Translations under genes and position numbers: made by a program
Source: Carya illinoinensis
Taxonomy: Eukaryota > Streptophyta > Magnoliopsida > Fagales > Juglandaceae
NCBI RefSeq assembly: GCF_018687715.1
Contig: NC_056758.1
Span: forward strand, 27,468,967-27,532,966
DNA length: 64,000 bases
Direction: 5' to 3'
Notes under the pieces: generated by a model
Told to the model about the DNA's origin: nothing
What the model saw: the letters and a program-made list of their open reading frames with translations, nothing else
The model's database searches: none
Shown: piece by piece, positions 54,776 to 64,000 of the stretch
Position numbering within the stretch: position 1 is the stretch's first letter
How the letters are laid out: each line of letters begins with the position of its first letter

Positions 54776-55970
54776 CATTGTCTGGAGTTGGTGTTGGATT
54801 GAATAAAATCTTTTCATTGGTATTTACTTTCTCCCATTTGAATTTGGTTACCATATTATGAACGAAAGTGAGTATTTGTAATAGTGCATATTCCAAAATT
54901 TGTGAAGTTTTAGCCATTTTAGTTCGCCAGCAATGAAGCCTAGCTTGGCTGAACTTTTATTTGAGTGTAGCAATGAGATATTTGAACATTGGTTATTGTT
55001 CCTTTAACACGGTTTGGAATGATTAAAAAGTAGGACCAAATTAATTAAGTTATATAATAGGTTGAACCTTATATTTAACACATCTTAGCCTGAACTTTCT
55101 CATTCTCTTCTTGAATCTTGATTCTTGACTTTATATTTAAACTAATTTCTGATTGATTATCTCTCTAGATAGACCCTACAAAAGAAATGATTCCGCAAGA
55201 CTCTATTACAGATGACATGAATGAGTCAACACATCCTACACAGACGCAAGGTATTTCTCCACTCACACCCAATGTAAGTACTAAATCCATTGTTAGTGGT
55301 AGAGTTAGATCAATAGAAATCCTCCAAGCAATGGTAATTAATGCTTACACTTTCTAAGTTTAAACATAGAAAATGTAAACTTCTAATTAGATAAAGTACA
55401 AATAAATAAAAATAAAATAATGCATTTAGAAAAGTTAAAAGATGTATATTGGAGAAATCAAAAGACATTACTAAAACTAAGGGAACTTCAAAACTCGTTG
55501 TAGTTTTCTAGCCCAACACCATGTACAAGAAAAATTAATTACCTTAAGTATTATTCATCCGGATCGAGTTTTTTTCGATCAGATCTGAAACTGGATAACC
55601 GAACTTTATTTTAATGGATAACTAGATTGCATATCCTCCAATAATCAGGTATGGAAACCAGATTTTAACCCACGGCCCAATTTATATGTTTTTTAAAAAA
55701 ATAATTTTATCTACAAAATTACGTCGTTTCCAATTTAAACTTAACCAAGTCAGATTCCTTGCAATAGATCTCTCTCTCTCTCTCTCAACCCTAGCCTATT
55801 TGCAATCTCGAGCCTATCTACAATAGATCATCTTCAATAGAGACTGTCGTCAAACCTTATGTTAAGCTTTGTCAAATTATTTACCATAAGGGCAAGACTA
55901 TTGGAAGGGTGTTCGACTTAGGATTAAAAGAGTGGATGATTGATCAGATTCTGACCATCGCTGTTGATAA
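54776..55970. other. Intergenic DNA with one exon-like stretch
   Basis: Mostly AT-rich with no recognised gene. At 55169-55272 a CTAG acceptor-like site precedes MIPQDSITDDMNESTHPTQT, open to a GTAAGT donor-like site at 55273. It may be an exon of a decayed gene or transposase; I cannot assign it. Confidence 0.45.
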
Positions 55971-56221
55971 TAAAGACTTTTGAGAAAAAAAAAACTATCT
56001 CAAGTTCGAGATAGAGAGTATTGTGATATATGTTATATATTGTATGTTAAAATTACAAGCCTATAATTACATGACAAAGTAAATCATAGATATGATTTGA
56101 ACTGTCAAATTTTCCTTTAATTGCTAAGATCATGTTGTTCCTTGATTTGTTCTTCCTTGATTTCTCAAGTGTGATTGATTTCCTTATGCAACTGGCTATT
56201 ATTACTCCCCTTCAAACTAGA

Positions 56222-56820
56222 CTAGGAGATTGAACAAAGGCCAAGTTTGTTTCTAAAAGTATGAAATAGAGTTTTAGAGAGGGGCTTTGTATATATATAT
56301 GCCAGTTGATTGGTAGAAAAGACATGGCGAGTTTCAAGGCAGCCCAATGCCACACACTCACAAACATAGTGATAATCCAATTCTACATATTTGGTACTAC
56401 CATGGAGAATAGGATTAATTGTCATATAGAGTGCGCTAATGTTATCGCTAAAATTGGAGTATTCTGCAATGGAATATCAAGGTCACATAACAAAAAAGAT
56501 AGCCAAGTAATCTTGGTAGTAGTTGCTGCCATTAATCAATATTCAGCTTTTGCACTTGATTAAGAAATGGTGGATTTCTTTTTAGCACTCCAGGATATTC
56601 AATTACTCCCAAGAAAGGTACAAAATCCTGAAGTTGACCAACGGGTGGAAGGGCATCCCACTCAATATGCATCTGTGAAGATGTAGAGATCAAGTGTACT
56701 TGAGGCTGTTATATGTAAACCAAGATATGTAGTGGCTTTGACATAATGGGTGATTCGCTTGGCAAGCCTCTAATGGCTGACAGTGGGAGCATGCATAATT
56801 GATACACAAGATTTACACTG
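56222..56820 (-). pseudogene. RNase H end of copia D
   Basis: The minus strand reads RWSTSGFCTFLGSN, SWSAKKKSTIS, SSAKAEY and then HGSTKYVELDYHYVCECVAL, STNQLAYIYTKPL and TFRNKLGL. This is the C-terminal RNase H of a copia polyprotein, with several stops. Confidence 0.82.
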
Positions 56821-57398
56821 TAAGAGGGACCTGGTCTTGTGAATGTAAGATATTGTAATCCTCCAACCAGACTTTAATACAACGTGGGATCAGAGTAAAG
56901 ACTTTCGAAATGTGTCAAGTGACATCCTTCGGTAGGCATATGTATTGCGATTGGCTTGTATTCACTCATCCATGCATGATTAAGAAGCTCAACTTCAAAA
57001 TAGGATGGAATGGGAAGACGAAGCATGTTTGCTATAAATATCTCATACTCCTTGCCGAGTCCATTAAGAAGCCACTAAGACTTCTTTTGATCAAAAACCG
57101 GTTTCCCAATGGCAGCAAGCTCATGGAGATCATTTTAAAGCACATGTTGATAATGCGTCAATACCTATTGTGATAAAAGTTAGTCTTTGCTTCAATGCAA
57201 GCCCACGATCTAATAAAACACAAGAAAATGAATGAACCAGCACATGCCAGACCTTAGCAATAGCGTTGAGGCCAACGACAATGCCGAGAACATCTTCCAA
57301 AAGGGTGGCTGAAAGCCAACCTTTGATAAGGCGATCTGTCCGCCGCCACTTAACAAATGCAGGATTAGACTATTCAAAGCCATCAACAATGATAGTCT

Positions 57399-57600
57399 CT
57401 AGTGGTGAGGGTGAGTCACCATTGATATAGCCTTAGAGATCATAGCTCTCAAGGATATTAAGCACTTGTGCTTCCATAGAAGGAAGTTGGAAGATGAACG
57501 TCTAATGGAGACAAAATTACCAATATTCTGAGTATCAAGATCGGGATACTTAGTCTTGGACTTAGAAGAACTGTCAATTGGGTTGAACATGGTGCTCTCT
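57399..57600 (-). pseudogene. Gag N-terminus of copia D
   Basis: The minus strand reads NFVSIRRSSSNFLLWKHKCL followed by ISLRAMISKAIS. This resembles the start of a copia gag (usual SSSNFLLWK pattern) just after the primer site. Most of pol between gag and RNase H is missing or unrecognisable. Confidence 0.6.
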
Positions 57601-57810
57601 ATCTCACCAAAGGCTCTTGATACCATAAAGACTTTTGAGAAAAAAAAAAAAGCTATCTCAAGATTAAGATAGAGAGTATTGTGATCTATTTTATATATTG
57701 TATGTTACAAAATGTATGTTATAATTACTAGACTATAATTACATGATAGAGTAAATCATATATATTATCTGAGCTGTCAAATTTTCCTATAATTCCTAAG
57801 ATTATGATTA

Positions 57811-58436
57811 GAGGTATACAGGAACCAATAAACGGCACCAACTGGAACTAGTCGAAACCAATGCAAAACAGGTCGGCAGGCGGTGGGAATTTGAAGAAAC
57901 CAATGCTAGTCCAGTTCGATCCCGATTTGAACCTAGTTCAAACTAGCAAACTAGTCAACATATTATATATTTTTTATATATATATATTAAGTAAAATGAT
58001 ACTGTTTCACTTTCACGGCGTCGTTTTATACAAACCGTTTTAGGGGAAAAAAAAAATTGGAACAATACTAGTTGGTTTAATACACCAAACAGCGTCATTT
58101 TAGTTTAGGTTTAATCCCCCATGTGTCTTCTCTTCTTCTTCATTTTAGTTTCTCTCTCTACGACGTCTGCATGAGGCAGTGACACATCTCGCCATCTCCC
58201 TCTCCCTCCTCCCTCAAGCAACCATCTACCACGCATCTCTCTCTCCCTCTCGCTCTCTCTCTCATCGCACCTCCCTTCTCTCTCTCATCGCGACACCAAG
58301 CCATCTCCCTCTCTCATCATAGGGTCGCAACTCCGTCTATTCACACATCCATTTCTCAATTTCTAGCCATTCACGACGACGTAGGGAACCCGACCGATAT
58401 GTATATGATTGTAGCTATTTACAACCTCTATAGAAT
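57811..58436. other. Intergenic DNA with CT-rich microsatellite
   Basis: Positions 58140-58330 hold irregular CTCTCTC and CATCTCCCTCT runs. No gene recognised. Confidence 0.6.
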
Positions 58437-58453
58437 AATCTAATGTTGAACTT
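58437..58453. repeat. Target duplication of LINE L1-b (left)
   Basis: AATCTAATGTTGAACTT, repeated exactly at 62086-62102. Confidence 0.94.
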
Positions 58454-58465
58454 TTTTTTTTTTTT

Positions 58466-58965
58466 TGAAATGAGATATCTAATATTTCATAAAGCACTTA
58501 AACAAGGTTTGTCACAGAATATGAGAGAAGAGACCACAGTCGGCCCTTCCTCTATCCAGATGGTTTCAGTTACAAGAGATGGAGCTAACTTTGCTAGCTC
58601 ATGGGCTACTTTGTTGTTCACTCTATTGGCATAGGACAACTTCCAACTCGGATGTGTCTCTAAACCATGCTTGAGATCTTCAATAAGTTGTCCATGCCAT
58701 GCATGATTTGGATTAGAGTCCTTAACAGCATCTACAACCGACTTTGCATCCCCTTCTTATTCCCATTTCTTCAAAGAGTATGAAGGCTTTCAACAAAGCA
58801 TAAGCTTCAGCCATGAAAACAGAGGATACAAATTCTTTTTGTGCAGCTAACATAAAATGTGGCTCACCATTTAAGTTTCGGGCCATAATGCCCATTCCCA
58901 TCACCAAATCAGATTTATTAAAGCTAACATCAAAATTTACCTTTAGCCAAGTAGATGGAGGAGGT
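58466..58965 (-). pseudogene. L1-b RNase H domain
   Basis: The minus strand reads KVNFDVSFNKSDLVMGMGIM, ARNLNGEPHFMLAAQ and MAEAYALLKAFILFEEMGI, followed by a frame change. This is the C-terminal RNase H of plant L1 ORF2. Confidence 0.82.
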
Positions 58966-59900
58966 TGCCAAAAGATACAGTAGCTTGAGATGTCATGGGT
59001 CTTTGTCTTACCACACTTTCTCCTTGTGCTATAGAACAGATCTCAATATCAGAAATGGCAGATTTTATATATGCTTTCGGACCTTGGAAGTTGTTTCTAA
59101 AGATAAAATCATTTCTTCTTTGCCAAATTCTATAATAGGCTACAGCTACCAAGACAAGGTTTTTAGCTTCAAGTCTGTCATAGAATTCAGTCCACAAGTC
59201 TGCAAAATTATCAAAAGAAGTCCCCCACTTTGCCAGGAGTGAGTCCTGATCCCCCCAAACATCCTTTGCTGTCGGGCACTCCCATAAGCCATGTAGTACT
59301 ATTTCTATCACCGTATTGCACACCGGGCATAGAGGACTATCCAATATCTTCTTTTTGAATAGATTTTCCTTGGTGGGAAGGAGGTTTGAGACTGATTTCC
59401 AGAGGAATTGCTTTACTTTCCCTGTAACTTCAAGATTCCAAATGTCTTTTCAGCAGTTGATTGCATCCTGATGATTCCCCATATTTCTGATGTTTTGAAT
59501 CTAAGTCGACAAAATAAGCACTTCTAACCGTGAAAATCCCTTTCTTTGTATAGCCCCATATGGATGAGTCCACAGCACCTTTGAGACTAATTGGTAGGCT
59601 ACAAATTAGTTTCACTTCATCCGGTTTAAAAATGGTTCTGATTATCTATGTTTTCCACCTCAAATTAGACAAGTCAACGAGGCAAGAGACACTAGACTCT
59701 GCTGGAAAAGTATTGGGACAGGTTTGTATTTCAAATGTTTTTTCTTGTGGGAGCCATTTATCCTTCCATATTCTTATTGAGTTACCATTGCCAACTCGCC
59801 AAACTGAACCCTTCCTGACTAGGTCCAAAACTGAACATAAACCTTGCCAAATATAGGAGGAACTAGATTTTGGTTTTGCTTCCAGGACCTGGGAATGCTT
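58943..59900 (-). pseudogene. L1-b zinc-binding (zf-RVT) region
   Basis: The minus strand reads GSVWRVGNGNSIRIWKDKWL, IWGYTKKGIFTVRSAYFVD, then CPVCNTVIEIVLHGLWECPT (zinc ligands) and YRIWQRRNDFIFRNN. Frame breaks occur near 59345-59430 and 59620-59646. Confidence 0.85.
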
Positions 59901-60227
59901 AAAGTATTTTTCTTTGTAGAGCTATAGAGAGAAGGGATGTTTGTGAATTCTCTAGACTTGTTTTGCCAAAAGTGCACAATTGAAATACTGCATATCTCGG
60001 AAGCCCAGGACCCCATCTTGTTTGGATCTTCCCAACTTCTCCCAGTTTCGCCAATGAACTCCTCTACCTTCCTTCTTGTGGTTCCACCAGAAATTAGATA
60101 ACATCATTTCAATTTCTCTTGTAAGCCTTACCAGGAGTTTGAAAATGCTTATCGTGTACGTCAGAATGGCTTGTAAAACACTTTTGATAAGGATTTCTTT
60201 ATCGGCTGTTAAGAGGAAGGAGTTTTT

Positions 60228-61169
60228 TCAGCTATTCATCCGCTTCCAAATTTTTTCTTTTATTCCACAGAAAGTATTGTATTTTGTTCTCCCAACAAGA
60301 GTAGGAAGCCCCAAATATTTATTATAGTCATCACAAGAAATACCTGCAGCCCCTTGAAGGATAAAGGCTTTTGATTCTTCTTTGGTATTGGAGCTGAAGA
60401 ATAGAGAAGTTTTCTGCTTATTGAGTACTTGGCCCGATTCTCTTTCGTAGACTGATAGCAAGTGCATACTTCTGGTCCATTCCTCCATTTTTGCTCTACT
60501 AAAGATGACACAATCGTCGGCAAAAATGAGGTGATTTATCTTTAGGGCCCCTTTTGAAGCCGAAACTCCCTGTATGCTGCCATTTCGTTCTGCTGTTTGA
60601 AGAAGAGATGTGAGACCTTCAACACATATAATAAAACGGAGATAGAGGGTCTCCTTGCCTCAGCTTGTAGGAGTAAAGGTCTCACCGAGGATCCCATTGA
60701 CTAGAACTGAGTAACTCATTGATTTAACACACCCCATTAGTAAGCCGATCCAATTTTCTGAGAAACCCAGCCTTAGAAGTATAGCTTCCAAGAAACCCCA
60801 TTCAACTCTATCGTAAGCTTTGGACATGTCGAGTTTGATGGCCATACTACCCATTTTACCTTTGTGTCTTGAGCTCATGGAATGTAGTAACTCATAAGCC
60901 ACCATAACATTGTCGGAAATCAGTCTATCAGGGATGAAGGCGCTTTGATTCCAAGATATAATGTCTGACAGCACCCCTTTGAGTCTGTTTGCTAGGACTT
61001 TGGAAATTAATTTGTAGAGGACGTTGCACAAGCTGATAGGCCTAAAGTGTTGCATGGCAGAAGGGGAGTTTACTTTCAGAATCAAGGCTATAAGGGTATG
61101 GTTGAGACCCTGCGCCATATTTTCAGTGTTCAAATAATCCAAAATAGCTACACTTATGTCGTCTCCCAC
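60228..61169 (-). pseudogene. L1-b reverse transcriptase domain
   Basis: The minus strand reads NHTLIALILKV, FRPISLCNVLYKLISKVLAN, SAFIPDRLISDNVMVAYELL, KLDMSKAYDRVEWGFLEA (motif A canonical) and HLIFADDCVIFS (motif C, FADD). GQVLNKQKTSLFFSSN and LGLPTLVGRTK follow. A frame change lies between 60660 and 60530. Confidence 0.92.
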
Positions 61170-61187
61170 AATATCCCAATGATCTTT

Positions 61188-62067
61188 CTAAAAACCAGTG
61201 CTGAACCCGTCTGGCCCGGGAGATTTAAAAGGCGACATGTGTTTTAGTGCCCTTTCTATCTCAGCCCTCTGGAAAGGTAAGTCTAATTTTGACTGCATAT
61301 CTGATGAAATTCTCGGTTGGATCCCCCTTAGGCAACTTTCAATACAGCTGTGGTCTGGTACAAAACTTGTGAAAACCTGCAAAAAATAACTACCAAAGCC
61401 CCTTGCTATATTCTCTTTTCCAGTAAGCACCCTTCCATCCTCATCCTCTATCATCTTTATCTTATTTTTCTTTCTTCTTTGATTTACACATGCGTGATAG
61501 AACTTGGAATTTCTATCACCTTGTGTTAACCAGTGAATTTTAGCGCGTTGCTTCCACCGAAGATCCTCCTGTTCCAGCAAGAAATTTAGATTGGCTTGAA
61601 GGGTCTTGAGCTGCCTCATATTATTGGAATTCTCATACTATTGGTTTCTTTTGATTTCTTCCATTTTTTGCACGTATCTCCTGGTTTCTGTAGTGAACTA
61701 GGCTTTTACTCCATTGTTTCAACTTCAGGCTGCAGTCCTCTACTTTATGTTGAGCATTCTGGATTTTACCCCTTTCCCCTGTCATTTTCTGCCATTGAGC
61801 TGCTATTAATTCCTTGCAACCCTCCTCCTTGCTCCAGCTTACATCATATTTGAACTGAAAATGAGACCAACCTTCCCTTGCCCTGTTATAGTGAAAGGAG
61901 AGTAATAAAGGGCAGTGGTCAGAGCATATCGCTGGAAGAACATCCACTTTTGATTCTGAGTATACTGATTTCCATTCGCTGTTAGCAAAGGCTCTATCTA
62001 TTCTCTCTTTGGTAAAGGTAGAGTCTTCATGACGATTACTCCACGTGTACTTGATTTCCATTTTTTA
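61188..62067 (-). pseudogene. L1-b endonuclease end and linker to RT
   Basis: The minus strand reads YTWSNRHEDSTFTKERIDRA and CSDHCPLLL (endonuclease C-terminal part). The linker follows, with WKQRAKIHWLTQGDRNSKFY and MSPFKSPGPDGF at its end. The break at about 61620-61633 is a stop and frame change. The N-terminal endonuclease motifs are absent because of 5' truncation. Confidence 0.88.
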
Positions 62068-62085
62068 TTTCCATTTTTGATTTCC

Positions 62086-62102
62086 AATCTAATGTTGAAC
62101 TT
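62086..62102. repeat. Target duplication of LINE L1-b (right)
   Basis: AATCTAATGTTGAACTT, identical to 58437-58453. Confidence 0.94.
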
Positions 62103-64000
62103 GATGTTGGTTGCGGCATGGCCAAAGTTACATGTATAAATATAAATATAATCTTTAGCAGTTAATTAAACTAAACTCTCGTACAATGTTTTGAGAGTTT
62201 GTTCATTACCATAATGGCAAGGAGTCAATGAGCTCTATAGTAATTAACAAAGTTCATCATTGGCTAGCAAAACTGAATATGTTGATAAAACCATCTCGAT
62301 TTCTATCATCTGATGCTTTCCGATCTTTAAAAGCATTAGGCTTAAATTCTATCATGATAAAAGTTAAAAAAAATCTGTCAGATCTAGCTTAAGTGAATAA
62401 TTTTCGCTTTCTTGTTTCATTTGGGAGATGACATTAATACAACTAATGGCTCTAAGGCGAGGTCTACTCTATTGTCTACAATTGGTTGTTTCGGGAGTGA
62501 TATTTGAATCCAACTCAACTATACTCGCCCTCCGCTTTTTGAATTCAAAATGTCCTCCGTACGTAGAGGTATTACAGTATTTGGGATGATAACCTGTCTT
62601 TTCAACAAAGTTTTTCATTTTTTCTTCAACACTCTTATAGAGAAAGTAAATGTATGGTTGATTGTCTAGATAAAGCAAGGGTTGGTGGTGTTTTTGTTAC
62701 ATAGTTTTTGGCCTCTCATCTTCCTAAAAAGGCCTTGGATGAATATAGGTTGGACTAGTACATGAGTTTACCTCGGTTTAGGCACTAACTACATTTTAAA
62801 GCTTGGTTTTGGAGTTTTTGTGCCCTCAAGTTTTTTTTTTAATCACAATTTTCCACCACCATAAGTAAAGGTTATCAATAAAATTAAGAATGCCGTTCTA
62901 AAACCTATTTCGAGAGTTTTCATACACTGTTTCAATGTAGTAATTATATGGCACCTTATTAGTTGTATCGGTATCTTTGCGGTTATGCAAATGAGTTAAA
63001 GCATATACTAAGGGTCCACGTAAACCTAAGATATAAATAAATATATAAATATATATATATATATGTTGTTGTTGTTTCTTCGATAGCTCCTAATTAGTAC
63101 TAGATTTTAACTTGCTTTTACATATTGATGATGCAAGGTTTCTACGGTTTAAAAGGAACCATGCTTGTGTGGACTAACAAGCCAATGCTAAACTCAACAA
63201 CTCCACGAGTGAGCCCTCTCTTATTGCATGCAGCACTTCTTTCAAGCTCAGGTAGCTTCATCTTGCTAACATGATGCCATTGCTACATGTAGGAAACGGA
63301 AGGGGCACCCATATGGACATGCCTCTTCCCATTCGGTTCCTAAGCATATAATGTCTGGCATTTATGGCCATGCGTTACGCCAGAGACAAAGAAACCTATA
63401 TTTTCCATACATAATCCCTTTCTCAAGGGATTTGAACATGGATTTTTCTTCCAGTGCTTTAGACTAGGGTGCTAAAGTTTATCCCTTCAAAAACAATATT
63501 CTCTCTTCAAAAGGGATCTAGGTTGTGAGTGGTTTGAGTGTGCCTCTAGCTTATCTACGTGGCACACTCAACTATTGGATTAAGAGTAACTTGGATCGTT
63601 TGGAAATTTGTACAATAGATTCACTCGTGGAATAACTACAAAAACTGATCTTAAGGTATTTTTCCTTCCCATGTGAATTTTTTCATAAGATCTAACGTTG
63701 GTATCTAAGCCAGATCTATTGTTCCTAGCGAGATTAAGCCTCTATTTTGTTCATGATTTAAGCATGCCTATATTTTTTTATGCTTATACTTACTAAGAGC
63801 AAGGAACTCTTGGGGCATCTATGTCCCACACGGTTCGTGGTCCGGTTTTAATAAAATAAACCAACCCATATCCATTTCTATAAAAAATGATATGGGGTTG
63901 TTATTTTTGGCCCAACCCAAGAGGCCCTTTTCCTAACTTTTGGATCATTTTTTGTGGCCTAATATGTGAGGCCCATTATCTGGGCTTGGACCCATTTCTG
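62103..64000. other. Intergenic DNA, no convincing gene
   Basis: Only short ORFs without recognisable domains. It includes an (AT)n run near 63045-63066. At 63699-63715, TGGTATCTAAGCCAGAT resembles a retrotransposon primer binding site with one change, so an old LTR may lie just upstream, but no matching LTR copy is visible. Confidence 0.5.

Larger units (their letters stand above)
55971..57810 (-). mobile_element. Small decayed Ty1/copia element D (minus strand)
   Basis: Direct repeats at 55971-56203 (3' LTR) and 57626-57810 (partial 5' LTR) share TAAAGACTTTTGAGAAAAA and TAGAGAGTATTGTGAT. Next to the 5' LTR, minus-strand TGGTATCAAGAGC is an iMet-type primer site. Between them are gag and RNase H remnants only. 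The 5' LTR lacks its outer part. LTR ends are not clearly TG..CA. Confidence 0.72.
58454..62085 (-). mobile_element. LINE L1-b (minus strand), 5'-truncated
   Basis: A poly(T) run (58452-58466; poly(A) on the minus strand) and an exact 17-bp duplication define it. About 3.6 kb of ORF2 remain, from the late endonuclease domain through RT, zinc-binding and RNase H. ORF1 and the start of the endonuclease are missing. Stops and frame changes disable it. Confidence 0.94.

Noticed and set aside
55169..55273. Exon-like stretch with acceptor- and donor-like ends
   Set aside because: Only about 30 codons, no domain and no neighbouring exons; described in the intergenic entry only.
62469..62678. 69-codon minus-strand ORF
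   Set aside because: No recognisable motif, no supporting context.
63699..63715. Primer-binding-site-like TGGTATCTAAGCC
   Set aside because: It has one mismatch and no paired LTR or coding region in the window; too weak to call an element.

Overview
The window is repeat-dominated plant nuclear DNA, most likely from a eudicot. It holds introns, iMet-primed plant LTR retrotransposons, L1-type LINEs, a CACTA transposon, hAT debris and one receptor-kinase gene that resembles Arabidopsis RKF3. I could not determine the species. The only gene that looks intact and host-encoded is the intronless kinase at 48829-50676 (minus strand). I found no tRNA, rRNA, CRISPR array or prokaryotic feature.

Positions 1-48694 are best read as one nest of transposons. 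The outermost layer is element B, a minus-strand Ty3/gypsy chromovirus (7371-48694) whose 5' LTR ends 134 bp past the kinase stop codon. Element A1, another Ty3/gypsy element of which 1-7370 is visible, abuts and apparently interrupts the 3' LTR of B. An L1 LINE (8805-15702, 14-bp target duplication) lies in the B integrase, and a solo LTR of family A (9509-11590, 5-bp duplication GGAAC) lies in that LINE's endonuclease. A CACTA element (about 18345-47004) separates B gag from B 5' LTR. Its left arm carries an exon fragment of a Lon protease and a degraded AP2/ERF gene; its right arm carries decayed TNP2-type and Transposase_24-type genes. A full-length family A element, A2 (22097-39273), lies in the CACTA. 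A Ty1/copia element C (25873-33729, duplication ATTTG, nearly identical LTRs) lies in the A2 protease.

Most of these elements are defective in telling ways. A1 has gag but no pol. B has protease and integrase but lost reverse transcriptase and RNase H. Copia C lost the reverse-transcriptase core although its LTRs look young, and it carries an antisense coiled-coil ORF with its own TATA box. A2 has a recognisable full pol with several nonsense and frameshift lesions. All five family A LTRs keep a small acidic-tailed ORF.

Positions 48695-64000 hold the kinase gene, AT-rich intergenic DNA, a 1083-bp hAT-type element (53685-54767, 8-bp duplication) with a leucine-rich-repeat gene fragment, a short decayed minus-strand copia element (55971-57810), and a second, minus-strand L1 LINE (58454-62085, 17-bp duplication). 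The last 1.9 kb has no convincing gene.

The most distinctive observations are the antisense gene-like ORF in copia C, the conserved LTR ORF of family A, the gene fragments carried by the CACTA and hAT elements, and the nest that stops just short of the kinase gene. All family names come from memory of protein motifs; no database search was run.
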